A stretch of DNA of 25,691 bases from Roseivirga sp. UBA7431 (GTDB taxonomy: Bacteria > Bacteroidota > Bacteroidia > Cytophagales > Cyclobacteriaceae): NCBI GenBank assembly GCA_002477595.1, contig DLQN01000116.1, positions 1 through 25,691 on the forward strand, written 5' to 3'. Below, one piece after another: positions 17,291 through 24,852 of the stretch. Both the position numbers and the translations under genes were made by a program. The notes beneath the pieces are model-generated. The model was not told the origin of the DNA, did not search any database, and saw nothing but the letters and a program-made list of their open reading frames with translations. Each line of letters starts with the position of its first letter. The first letter of the stretch is position 1.

Positions 17291-18716
17291 TACCCGCTTT
17301 CTTTGAGATCATTAGTAACCCTAAAAATGTCAGCGCTCCATTGAGTGCAAGCACAAAGAAGCCAAACCAGCCGTCTGTGTTTAAATCAATGATATAGGAT
17401 AGTATCGGTGCTGCGATGCATACGACCATTACATACTTATCTTGAACGCTTCTTTTCGTCAATAGTCCAAAAGAGAACAACCCAAGTAGTGGGCCATAGG
17501 TATAGCCTGCAGCCCTAAAGATGGAGTTGATCACACTGTCATCATTGATCGCACTAAACACTAGAATGATTAAAAACAGGATTACGGAAAAAGCTATATG
17601 CACTTTGAGTCGAGTACGCTTTTTCTCTGACTCTTCTTTGTTATCAAAGTTTAAGAAGTCTACACAAAAGGCAGTGGTTAAGGCAGTAAGCGCAGAGTCT
17701 GCACTTGAATAAGCTGCTGCAATAATGCCTAGTAAGAAGACTACACCAGCGAAAGTTCCCAAGTGATTAAGTGCCAATAGTGGGTATAAACCATCGGTTC
17801 TTGCTGGTATTTCAATGCCGTTTTGTTCTGCATAGAAATACAGTAGAGCCCCCATGCACAGAATGAGAATATTGGCAACCACCAAAATGACACTAAACCA
17901 GAATATGTTTTTTTGCGCATCCTTCAGGGATTTGCAAGTCAGGTTCTTTTGCATCATATCCTGATCCAAACCCGTCATGACAATGGCTATCAAGGCTCCA
18001 GAAATAAACTGTTTAAGAAAGAACTTAGGACTTCCCCATTCGAAATAGAAGGTCTTTGATAAATCACTTGCCTGAATTTCTCCAATGGCCTCGGATATGC
18101 TCCAGCCAAGCTCTTTGGTAATGATGAAGATGGTCGTTACTACGGCAATTAAGAGAAATGACGTCTGTAATGTGTCTGTCCAAACTATCGTTTTAATACC
18201 ACCTTTGAAGGTATAGACCCAAATCAAAAGAATGGTCACTGCTACGGAGACCCAGAAGGGAACTCCGAAGCTATCGAACAAGGCAGTTTGCAATACAATA
18301 GCAACCAGAAATAGCCTGAATGCTGCTTGCACCGCTCGCGAAAGCAAGAAGAAAGCAGATCCAGTTTTGTATGACCAGAAGCCAAATCGCTGCTCTAAGT
18401 ATCCATAAATGGAAACAAGATTAAGTCGATAGTAAAGCGGCAGCAATACTTTGGCGATCACCAGATAGCCCAAGAGATAGCCTAGAACTACTTGGAAGTA
18501 GGAAAAAAAGCTATTTCCGACCTCGCCAGGTACTGATATAAAAGTAACTCCGGATAAGGAGGCTCCGATCATGCCGAAGGCTACTAAAAACCATGGAGAC
18601 TGTTTGTTGGCTGTAAAAAAGGTGCTAGTCGTAGCGCCTTTAGAAGTTATTCTAGCTACAACCATCAATAGCGCAAAATATCCGGCTATTAAGCCGATCA
18701 CCAAACCTGGGCTCAT
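17280..18716 (-). CDS. Sodium:solute symporter (SSS family)
   Basis: This is a 478-residue inner-membrane protein with about 13 hydrophobic segments. SSS features are the N-terminal helix with MSPGLVIGLIAGYFALL, SKGATTSTFFTANKQSPWFLVAFGMIGASLSGVTFISVPG (about 25-65, the TM1-2 region), LVSIYGYLEQRFG (99-111), and the YSSADSALTALTTAFCVDFL segment that forms part of the second sodium site. Relatives carry sugars, sialic acid, proline or other solutes, so the substrate is open. The start ATG at 18714-18716 matches the family. Its stop lies inside the last codons of terC on the opposite strand, leaving no room for a terminator between the two. Confidence 0.9.
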   Translation of the reverse strand: MSPGLVIGLIAGYFALLMVVARITSKGATTSTFFTANKQSPWFLVAFGMIGASLSGVTFISVPGEVGNSFFSYFQVVLGYLLGYLVIAKVLLPLYYRLNLVSIYGYLEQRFGFWSYKTGSAFFLLSRAVQAAFRLFLVAIVLQTALFDSFGVPFWVSVAVTILLIWVYTFKGGIKTIVWTDTLQTSFLLIAVVTTIFIITKELGWSISEAIGEIQASDLSKTFYFEWGSPKFFLKQFISGALIAIVMTGLDQDMMQKNLTCKSLKDAQKNIFWFSVILVVANILILCMGALLYFYAEQNGIEIPARTDGLYPLLALNHLGTFAGVVFLLGIIAAAYSSADSALTALTTAFCVDFLNFDNKEESEKKRTRLKVHIAFSVILFLIILVFSAINDDSVINSIFRAAGYTYGPLLGLFSFGLLTKRSVQDKYVMVVCIAAPILSYIIDLNTDGWFGFFVLALNGALTFLGLLMISKKAGTSS

Positions 18717-18798
18717 GAAATTTCAGAGTTTACTTAAATTTCAATATCATTGAATTTTTGAGAGTGACCAAAGCCTCTTAAATCTTTATCTTTCAGAC

Positions 18799-19011
18799 AT
18801 GAGTTATACGGCCAAACAAAAGATACTTAGAACGCTAGATAAAGCGGACGACAAAGACATTCTGAGCAAGAGGTTTGATCAGTTTATCATGGCATTGATC
18901 TTACTCAATGTTGCTGCTGTAATTATTGAAACTGTTGATTCAATTCAAAGTAATTACAAATTAGTCTTGGGGTTTGAGAGATTTGGCGGTACCCTAAAAC
19001 TTTTGAATTGA
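18799..19011 (+). pseudogene. Truncated voltage-gated potassium-channel-like (ion transport family) remnant
   Basis: The 70-residue frame matches only the N-terminus of bacterial VIC-superfamily channels: a charged cytoplasmic start (KQKILRTLDKADDKDILSKRF) and the S1 helix (FIMALILLNVAAVIIETVDS), then the short linker to S2 (YKLVLGFERF). At that point homology stops, seven codons follow (GGTLKLLN) and the frame ends. A full channel would need roughly another 200 residues with the S2-S6 helices and the TxGYGD filter; none is seen in any frame before the next gene begins about 120 bp later. I read it as a gene truncated by deletion. An independent short membrane protein is the alternative. Confidence 0.65.
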
Positions 19012-19130
19012 TGCCCAATGGGCTTACTTTTAATCATGACCGTTTATGTTTTGAATTAATTACTCTATGTTTACGGAGCAAATATGCAAAAAGTTTTAGA
19101 TATGCTCAAAAAATTAGCAATTATTTTTCA

Positions 19131-19916
19131 ATGTCATACGTAGGACAGAACATAAAGCGTATTAGAGCCGTTAGGAAGCTATCGCAGGCTAAATTTGCTG
19201 AATTATTTAATTTGGCAAGACCGTCTGTAGGGGCATATGAAGAGGGTAGGTCTGAGCCTAAAATTCAAAACTTGATCGAAATTGCTCATTATTTTGGCTT
19301 GTCTATAGATGTGTTATTGACCAAGGAGCTAACTGTTAATGATCTCTATGGCTTCAACCTTGTTAATCAAAAACTTGATGCGCTGCATCAAGGAGTGCCT
19401 CCATCCAAACAAACGAGTAAGGCAAGTCTAGTACTTCAATCTCAACAGCTTAACTATCTCGTTAATCATCAAAAAAGAGATTATTTAGATTCTTTACCCA
19501 AGTGCGAGTTACCATTTTCGGGAACTGGAGTGCAAAGACTATTTGAAATGACTGGTGATCATATGGTGGTCGATCAGCAAGGGATACACCATGGAGATTT
19601 TCTGTTTTGTGAAAAGATTGATGCTTCTGCTCTTGAGGATAAATACCAAGGCGCTGTGCTTTTGGCTGTAACGAAAGAAGTGATTGCAGTAGGTCGACTT
19701 GATAGCATAGAGAATTTAGAGTTATCGGCTGATAACCCGAGCTTTAAACCAGTATCCATTAATGAAGCTATTCTTATAGAATTGTGGTTGGTCAAAGGTA
19801 AATTGAGTACTCATTTAATCTCCCCTAAGAGGATAGAAGAAAAGGTTCATTCTGTGGAAGAGCAATTAAAGGTTCTGATGCAACGGATGGAGAATATCGA
19901 GCAAAAGAACCAATAA
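19131..19916 (+). CDS. XRE-family transcriptional regulator with LexA/S24-like C-terminal domain
   Basis: The 261-residue protein has an N-terminal Cro/CI-type helix-turn-helix (about 6-63: QNIKRIRAVRKLSQAKFAELF, PSVGAYEEGRSEPK, YFGLSIDVLL), a middle linker, and a C-terminal beta domain (about 125-225) that resembles the S24 peptidase fold. The segment FEMTGDHMVVDQQGIHHGDFLF (138-159) aligns with the V-x-G-x-SM ... GD motif of LexA-like proteins, but the catalytic serine position is histidine (H144). Self-cleavage is therefore unlikely. The tail (235-258) is a charged coiled coil suited to dimerisation. A longer frame opens at 19008, but its 41 extra codons lack family resemblance, so the ATG at 19131 is used. 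Targets are unknown. Confidence 0.85.
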   Translation: MSYVGQNIKRIRAVRKLSQAKFAELFNLARPSVGAYEEGRSEPKIQNLIEIAHYFGLSIDVLLTKELTVNDLYGFNLVNQKLDALHQGVPPSKQTSKASLVLQSQQLNYLVNHQKRDYLDSLPKCELPFSGTGVQRLFEMTGDHMVVDQQGIHHGDFLFCEKIDASALEDKYQGAVLLAVTKEVIAVGRLDSIENLELSADNPSFKPVSINEAILIELWLVKGKLSTHLISPKRIEEKVHSVEEQLKVLMQRMENIEQKNQ

Positions 19917-19947
19917 GTCTTGGGTGGCTTGAGAGCTGAAATTTTAC

Positions 19948-19955
19948 TAAATTTG
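19948..19955 (+). promoter_or_regulatory. TAnnTTTG -7 element before clpS
   Basis: TAAATTTG is a perfect -7 match 16 bp before the clpS ATG, giving a leader of about 10 nt. No clear TTTG is present 19-21 bp upstream; the nearest TTG (19929-19931) is 16 bp away. Confidence 0.45.
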
Positions 19956-19971
19956 TAAAAAATTCTAATCA

Positions 19972-20253
19972 ATGCGTTTGAATTACCAAGAAGAAGAGGC
20001 AGTTGAATTAATGGAAGTAGCCGTTGAGGATGACCTTTGTGATCTGGTCGTTTTCAATGATGATGTCAATACTTTTGAGCACGTGATCAACACACTCATA
20101 AAGATTTGTAGTCATTCTGCTGAACAAGCTGAGCAATGCACTTACCTGATTCATTATAAAGGAAAATGTACTGTGAAGACAGGTTCGTTTACAGAATTAC
20201 GTCCAATGTGTGAGAACATCTTGGATGCCGGCATCACAGCCACAGTTATGTGA
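19972..20253 (+). CDS. clpS: ATP-dependent Clp protease adaptor ClpS
   Basis: ClpS delivers N-degron substrates (N-terminal Leu, Phe, Tyr or Trp) to ClpAP or, in phyla without ClpA, to ClpCP. The 93-residue protein has the signature LVVFNDDVNTFEHVI (25-39) and LIHYKGK (59-65). N29, D30 and H61 correspond to E. coli N34, D35 and H66, which contact the free alpha-amino group; all are kept. The region before about residue 20 is acidic, as in other ClpS N-terminal extensions. It is the first gene of a packed run with recR 27 bp downstream, but no functional tie to recR is known to me. Confidence 0.93.
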   Translation: MRLNYQEEEAVELMEVAVEDDLCDLVVFNDDVNTFEHVINTLIKICSHSAEQAEQCTYLIHYKGKCTVKTGSFTELRPMCENILDAGITATVM

Positions 20254-20280
20254 TATACTCTTTAATCATCAAAAAGAACT

Positions 20281-20886
20281 TTGAATTTCCCTCCCAAACT
20301 TGTTGAAAATGCAATCGAGGAGATATCTAAACTACCAGGAATCGGCAAGAAGACTGCGTTAAGATTAGTACTCCATCTCTTGAAGCAAGACAAGATGACC
20401 ACGACTCATCTTTCGGATGCCCTGAACCGTCTAAGAGAGGATACACAGTATTGCGATACTTGTCATATCATCTCAGATACTACTGATTGTACCTGCAAAA
20501 CGATCAAAAGAGATTTAACCACTATTTGTGTGGTTGAGGATACTCCAGATGTAATCGCCATTGAAAATACTGCGCAATATCGCGGACTCTACCATGTGCT
20601 GGGAGGTGTGATTTCCCCTATAGAAGGCATAGGCCCAGAGGAGCTTAATATTGAGACTTTAATAAAAAGGCTAAAAGATAGTGAGCCAAAAATAGAAGAG
20701 GTAATTTTAGCACTAAACCCTACAATGGAGGGCGATACAACAGCATTTTACTTGACCAAGAAGTTCAAGGAATTTGGCATTAAGATCACTTCAATTGCCA
20801 GAGGAATACCTATCGGAGGAGAACTAGAGTTTGCCGATGAAGTGACCTTGGGAAGAAGTATAATAACTAGAACAACATACGAATAA
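20281..20886 (+). CDS. recR: Recombination mediator protein RecR
   Basis: RecR works with RecF/RecO to load RecA at gaps and ends. The 201 residues are the usual length. The helix-hairpin-helix is ISKLPGIGKKTALRLVLHLL (15-34), and the Toprim domain holds ICVVEDTPDVIAIENT and LGGVISPIEGIGPEEL, ending in GIPIGGELEFADEVTLGRSI, which resembles the conserved C-terminal Walker-B-like part. The zinc module is C58-x2-C61-x8-C70-x-C72; the last pair is CxC where most RecR proteins have CxxC. The start is TTG (20281-20283): MNFPPKLVENAIEEISKLPG matches the family N-terminus and no ATG is available. The aminotransferase gene follows 8 bp after the stop. Confidence 0.94.
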   Translation: MNFPPKLVENAIEEISKLPGIGKKTALRLVLHLLKQDKMTTTHLSDALNRLREDTQYCDTCHIISDTTDCTCKTIKRDLTTICVVEDTPDVIAIENTAQYRGLYHVLGGVISPIEGIGPEELNIETLIKRLKDSEPKIEEVILALNPTMEGDTTAFYLTKKFKEFGIKITSIARGIPIGGELEFADEVTLGRSIITRTTYE

Positions 20887-20894
20887 GTCCGAAT

Positions 20895-22091
20895 ATGGAA
20901 ATGCTTTCAGATCGTATTAGAAATATGGCAGAGTCGGCTACGCTGGCTATGGCTGCCAAGGCTAGAGAATTAAAGGCCAAAGGTGTCAATGTGATCAGTT
21001 TGAGCCTAGGCGAGCCTGACTTCAAAACACCGAAGCACATTCAAGAAGGAGCGAAAGACGCGATTGATACAGAGAAGTACTTTGGCTACCCACCAGTCAA
21101 CGGTTATCTTGATGTGCGTCAAGCCATTTCAGACAAATTCAAGAGAGAAAATGGTCTAGCGTATAGCGCAGATCAAATAGTAATATCTAACGGGGCTAAG
21201 CAGTCCATTGCCAATATCTTTCAAGCCATTATCAATGAAGGCGATGAGGTAGTAGTATTTGCACCTTTCTGGGTAAGCTATTCTGCTTTGATTGAATTAG
21301 CAGGCGGAATTCCTGTATACGTCAAAGGTGATATAGCGTCTGACTTTAAAGTAACGGCTGACCAATTGGCTGCTGCTATCACACCTAAAACGAAGGCATT
21401 AATTTTCTCTTCCCCCTGTAACCCAACAGGTTCAGTTTTTACTAAAGGTGAGCTTGAAGAGCTTTCTAAAGTAGTGCTGAAGCATGATGACCTAGTCGTT
21501 ATTGCAGATGAAATTTACGAGCACATTAACTATACAGGAGCACATGCCAGTATTGGTGCTTTGCCTGGTATGATTGATAGAACGGTTACCGTCAATGGAA
21601 TGGCCAAAGGATTTGCCATGACAGGATGGAGAGTCGGTTATATTGGAGCGCCACTTTGGTTAGCGAAAGCATGTAACAAAGTACAAGGGCAATTCACTTC
21701 TGCGAATTGTGGTATTGCTCAAAGAGCTGCTTTTACTGCGCTGACCTCAGATTTGGGGCCAACCTATGAGATGAGCAAAGAGTATCTCAGAAGAAGAGAT
21801 TTGGTGAAGGACCTTTTAGATGAGATACCAGGCTTCAAGACCAATATTCCACAAGGCGCATTCTATTTCTTTCCAGACGTGAGTGCCTACTTCGGGAAGT
21901 CTGATGGCGAAACAACTATAAATACCGCTGGCGACCTTTGCATTTATATTTTAGATCACGCGCAAGTTTCCCTAGTCACAGGCGAAGCTTTCGGTGATGA
22001 TAATTGTATTCGACTTTCTTATGCTGCTTCGGAAGAAGACTTGAGAGAAGCGATAAAAAGAATTAAAGAATCCCTGTCTAAACTTTCATAA
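20895..22091 (+). CDS. PLP-dependent class I aminotransferase (aspartate aminotransferase-like)
   Basis: The 398-residue cytoplasmic enzyme is of fold type I. Features are the substrate region SLGEPDF (37-43), GYPPVNGYLDVR (64-75), CNPTG (175-179, N176 contacts PLP), ADEIYEH (204-210, D205 bonds the pyridine nitrogen), the Schiff-base lysine K238 in NGMAKGFAMTGWRVGY, and R373 (CIRLSYA), which binds the substrate carboxylate. It resembles the bacterial subgroup-1-gamma/1b aspartate aminotransferases, though aromatic or branched-chain use is possible. It starts 8 bp after recR and abuts the next gene with no gap, so it is part of the clpS-recR run. Confidence 0.93.
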   Translation: MEMLSDRIRNMAESATLAMAAKARELKAKGVNVISLSLGEPDFKTPKHIQEGAKDAIDTEKYFGYPPVNGYLDVRQAISDKFKRENGLAYSADQIVISNGAKQSIANIFQAIINEGDEVVVFAPFWVSYSALIELAGGIPVYVKGDIASDFKVTADQLAAAITPKTKALIFSSPCNPTGSVFTKGELEELSKVVLKHDDLVVIADEIYEHINYTGAHASIGALPGMIDRTVTVNGMAKGFAMTGWRVGYIGAPLWLAKACNKVQGQFTSANCGIAQRAAFTALTSDLGPTYEMSKEYLRRRDLVKDLLDEIPGFKTNIPQGAFYFFPDVSAYFGKSDGETTINTAGDLCIYILDHAQVSLVTGEAFGDDNCIRLSYAASEEDLREAIKRIKESLSKLS

Positions 22092-23087
22092 ATGACTTTT
22101 TCAGACGCTAACGACCTATTTGAAGCCATCAGTAAACTGAAGATTCTTGTCATTGGGGACGTAATGGTTGATTCCTATGTCTTTGGAGGCGTATCAAGAA
22201 TTTCACCTGAAGCTCCAGTTCCCATTGTATTAGCAACAAAAAAGGAAAAGCGACTCGGTGGTGCTGCAAATGTAGCGCTCAACGTTCAGGCCTTAGGAGC
22301 AACACCAATTCTATGTGCCATTGTTGGTGATGATATCGATGGTGAGTTTTTCTTGAAAAGATTGAAAGAGCGGAACATTCCTGGAAAAGGAGTAATCGTA
22401 AGTTCTGATCGTCAGACTACCGTGAAGGAGCGAGTACTCTCTGGGGCGCATCAATTGCTAAGAGTAGACTATGAAACGGATAAGGCCTTATCTGCCATTG
22501 AGCAGAAAAGCTTGTTAGCCCACATCAAGAACTTGCTTCCAGAATGTGATGCCGTAATCTTTGAAGATTATGACAAAGGAGTAATTAACAAAACGATTAT
22601 TTCCGAGACCATTGCTGAAGCAAATAGATTAGGGATACCAACTGTGGTAGATCCGAAAAAGAGAAACTTTTTAGACTACAAGGGAGCAACCCTCTTTAAG
22701 CCGAACTTGAAAGAGTTGAAAGAAGGTTTGAAGATCGAATGTGATCCGACTGACTTAGAATCTGTCAAGGCAGGAGCAAAAGCTTTACAAGAAGTTTTAA
22801 ATGCTCAAATGATAATGATCACCCTTTCTGAGCATGGAGTTTTTATCAAAGACAACGGAGACACACACCTTATCCCTGCTCATATCCGTCAAATTTCAGA
22901 CGTGTCAGGTGCAGGAGACACGGTCATTAGTATTGTTGCTTGTGGACTAGCTGCTGGGCTTGACGCTAAGCGAACGGCTGCATTGGCTAATCTTGGGGGA
23001 GGCTTAGTGTGTGAGCATGTCGGTGTCGTGCCGATTGATAAAGACGATCTTGCCAAAGAAGCAAACGATCAAAAGATCTTTGACTAA
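22092..23087 (+). CDS. D-glycero-beta-D-manno-heptose 7-phosphate kinase (HldE N-domain / RfaE1 type)
   Basis: The 331-residue PfkB-family kinase matches the N-terminal kinase domain of HldE. It has KILVIGDVMVDSYVFGGVSRISPEAP (about 17-42), RLGGAANVALNV (54-65), the VVDPKKRNF and LFKPNLKEL stretch (185-209) and the anion-hole motif DVSGAGDT (270-277) with catalytic D276. It phosphorylates heptose 7-phosphate at C1. The nucleotidyltransferase half found in E. coli HldE is absent, so a separate HldC/RfaE2 protein is expected elsewhere. The pathway links it to gmhA in the left part of the window. The ATG follows the previous stop directly, and its stop overlaps the next ATG (TAATG). Confidence 0.88.
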   Translation: MTFSDANDLFEAISKLKILVIGDVMVDSYVFGGVSRISPEAPVPIVLATKKEKRLGGAANVALNVQALGATPILCAIVGDDIDGEFFLKRLKERNIPGKGVIVSSDRQTTVKERVLSGAHQLLRVDYETDKALSAIEQKSLLAHIKNLLPECDAVIFEDYDKGVINKTIISETIAEANRLGIPTVVDPKKRNFLDYKGATLFKPNLKELKEGLKIECDPTDLESVKAGAKALQEVLNAQMIMITLSEHGVFIKDNGDTHLIPAHIRQISDVSGAGDTVISIVACGLAAGLDAKRTAALANLGGGLVCEHVGVVPIDKDDLAKEANDQKIFD

Positions 23088-23410
23088 TGCCATTTATCAG
23101 TTTAGAGCATATTGAATCAAAAGAGTTGCTGCCAGGCTTCTCAGTCAAATTTGTGCATGCTGAAAAAATGACGCTCGCCTATTGGGACATCAAAGCTGGA
23201 AGTGTATTGCCTGAACACAGTCATCCGCATGAGCAAGTAGCGGCACAAGTAATTTCAGGAGAATTTGAATTAACCCTTGAGGGCGAATCCAAACTAATGA
23301 AAGCGGGTGATATCGCTGTCATTCCTTCCAATGCAATCCATAGCGGCCAAGCCATTACAGATTGTCAGCTCTTAGATGTCTTTAGCCCAGTTAGAGAAGA
23401 TTACTTGTAG
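23087..23410 (+). CDS. Small cupin-domain protein
   Basis: The 107-residue protein is a single cupin barrel. Motif 1 is seen as PEHSHPHEQVAAQVISGEFEL (about 43-63), with H45, H47, (H49) and E50 as likely metal ligands. Motif 2 is GDIAVIPSNAIHSG (75-88), with H86. It resembles the KdgF-like/general cupin_2 group, which includes uronate-handling enzymes and many uncharacterised proteins, so I do not assign a substrate. The start overlaps the heptose kinase stop by one base, suggesting coupled translation and co-transcription. A palindromic element lies 5 bp after the stop and may end the transcript. Confidence 0.85.
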   Translation: MPFISLEHIESKELLPGFSVKFVHAEKMTLAYWDIKAGSVLPEHSHPHEQVAAQVISGEFELTLEGESKLMKAGDIAVIPSNAIHSGQAITDCQLLDVFSPVREDYL

Positions 23411-23415
23411 CTTAA

Positions 23416-23499
23416 CGTCATCCTGAGGGAAGTATGACCGACAGGATCTCCTAAAGGTTTTGGAGATTGCTTCGTTCACTTCTTTACTTCGCAATGACG
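23416..23499. repeat. Palindromic intergenic element (84 bp)
   Basis: The element begins CGTCATCCTGAG and ends CAATGACG, so its ends are inverted copies (CGTCAT/ATGACG). An inner stem ATCTCC (23446-23451) pairs with GGAGAT (23462-23467) around a ten-base loop. This layout, with CTGAGGGAAG near one end and a GCTTCGTTCACTTCTTTACTTCG arm on the other, resembles the interspersed CGTCATCCTGAG-type palindromic repeats seen in intergenic regions of many Bacteroidota genomes. Only one copy is present in the window, so repetition is inferred. Confidence 0.6.
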
Positions 23500-23507
23500 A
23501 AAGTTTA

Positions 23508-23699
23508 CTATTTCTTCTTTTCCCCATAGTCCACCACCATTCTGCTTAATAGCTTAATGCCAACGAGGAGTCCTGAATCATCCAAGTAAAAATCAGGCGT
23601 GTGATGTGGCGCAGAAGTTTTTGGGTCTTGACCCTTTTTCATCCCACCTATAAAGAAGTATAGTCCTGGAATCTGCTCTTGAAAGAAAGAGAAATCTAC
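23508..23699 (-). pseudogene. C-terminal remnant of an M20-family amidohydrolase
   Basis: A minus-strand stretch of 63 codons plus stop encodes the end of an M20D N-acyl-amino-acid amidohydrolase/carboxypeptidase: DFSFFQEQIPGLYFFIGG, then SAPHHTPDFYLDDSGLLVGI, with the metal-ligand histidine region APHHTPDF intact. It has no start codon in position: an in-frame TGA (23700-23702) lies directly before the first homologous codon, and beyond it the hemE coding region begins. The upstream portion, about 330 residues, is absent. It is therefore a gene relic left after a deletion next to hemE, too short to act. Confidence 0.85.
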
Positions 23700-23707
23700 T
23701 CAGTAGA

Positions 23708-24757
23708 TTAGTCGACTTCGCTATGCATGACAGCGCTGTACTCTTTTACGGTATTAATGAACACCTTGACTTTATCAGGGTTTGTGTCGGGATAAACCCC
23801 ATGACCGAGGTTGGCAATGTGTCGACTTGTACCGAAACTATCCAACATGTTGCGCGTAGCTTTTTCAATTTCTACGGTAGAACCATATAGTGCACACGGA
23901 TCAAGGTTGCCCTGTAAAGTCTTCCCTTCTCCAATCAACCTTCTTGACTCTTTAATATCCATATTCCAGTCTAAGCCGATCGTTTGGCAATTGAGGTGAC
24001 GCATCTCTTGACGTGCAAAGAAGGCTCCTTTAGCAAATACCGTCACTGGTACGTCATTGATGGCATCACAAATCTGTGTGATGTACTTCATCGAATATTT
24101 TTGGTAATGATCTGGCGATAAAATACCTGCCCATGAGTCAAAAACCTGAACGATATCAGCACCTGCCTTAATCTGTGCTTTTAGATAATCAATTGTACTA
24201 TCAGTAATGAGTTGTAATAGCTGATCTGCCAAAAGTGGTTCGGTATACAACATCCTTCTCGCTTTAGAGAAAGTTTTGCTTCCCTGACCTTCGATCATAT
24301 AACAGAAGATAGTCCATGGGGCACCGGCAAAACCGATCAATGGCACACGTCCGTTTAATTCTTTTTTGGTGATTTTAATGGCTTCGAGCACATAACCCAA
24401 ATCCGATTCAACGTCTGCCTTTTTTAGCTTATTGAAATCATCATAGCCTTTAATCGTTTCGGGGAACCAAGGGCCCTGCTTCTCGACCATTTCGTATTTG
24501 AGACCCATGGCCTCAGGAATTACCAAAATATCAGAAAAGATAATGGCAGCATCGACACCCAAAATATCTACCGGTTGGATAGTTACTTCTGCCGCTAGCT
24601 CTGGTGTAGTGACCAATTCAATAAAGCCACTGAGAGAATTTCTTATTGCACGGTACTCAGGAAGGATCCTTCCAGCTTGGCGCATCAGCCACACAGGCGT
24701 TCTTTCTGTCTTTTCCCCTTTTGCCGCTCTAATCAATAAGTCGTTCTGCAATTCCAT
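23708..24757 (-). CDS. hemE: Uroporphyrinogen decarboxylase
   Basis: HemE decarboxylates uroporphyrinogen III to coproporphyrinogen III in the cytoplasm. The 349 residues match the usual length. Family marks are [18 protein letters not shown] (19-36) with substrate-binding R26 and R30, [15 protein letters not shown] (71-85) with D76, [16 protein letters not shown], the [13 protein letters not shown] segment, and the C-terminal [13 protein letters not shown] with its conserved histidine. The ATG start at 24755-24757 fits. Its stop lies inside a perfect 17-base palindrome at the junction with the amidohydrolase remnant. The promoter appears to be the CAAAGATA (minus-strand TATCTTTG) just upstream. 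The serine dehydratase gene is divergent. Confidence 0.96.
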   Translation of the reverse strand: MELQNDLLIRAAKGEKTERTPVWLMRQAGRILPEYRAIRNSLSGFIELVTTPELAAEVTIQPVDILGVDAAIIFSDILVIPEAMGLKYEMVEKQGPWFPETIKGYDDFNKLKKADVESDLGYVLEAIKITKKELNGRVPLIGFAGAPWTIFCYMIEGQGSKTFSKARRMLYTEPLLADQLLQLITDSTIDYLKAQIKAGADIVQVFDSWAGILSPDHYQKYSMKYITQICDAINDVPVTVFAKGAFFARQEMRHLNCQTIGLDWNMDIKESRRLIGEGKTLQGNLDPCALYGSTVEIEKATRNMLDSFGTSRHIANLGHGVYPDTNPDKVKVFINTVKEYSAVMHSEVD

Positions 24758-24761
24758 GCAG

Positions 24762-24769
24762 CAAAGATA
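24762..24769 (-). promoter_or_regulatory. TAnnTTTG -7 element immediately before hemE
   Basis: On the minus strand TATCTTTG is a perfect -7 match, ending only four bases before the hemE ATG. Transcription would then begin at or next to the start codon, giving a leaderless mRNA. The -33 position is weak (no TTTG at 19-21 bp). Confidence 0.4.
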
Positions 24770-24828
24770 GCAATTGATGATTTGAAATAACTGAAGTTTT
24801 TATGTTCAATCGTTTGCGTAAAATGGAT

Positions 24829-24836
24829 TAGCTTTG
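24829..24836 (+). promoter_or_regulatory. TAnnTTTG -7 element before sdaAA
   Basis: TAGCTTTG matches the -7 consensus 16 bp before the sdaAA ATG. The only upstream TTTG (24813-24816) is 12 bp away, closer than normal, so the promoter assignment is tentative. Confidence 0.3.
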
Positions 24837-24852
24837 AGCAAACGGATTTGAC

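Noticed and set aside
19013..19023. Short palindrome GCCCAATGGGC upstream of the regulator gene
   Set aside because: It could be an operator or a weak hairpin, but with only four or five paired bases, no T-run and no second copy it does not stand out from chance.
19008..19130. Upstream extension of the XRE regulator overlapping the channel remnant
   Set aside because: The extra residues show no helix-turn-helix or conserved sequence, and the regulator family starts at MSYVGQNIKRIR.
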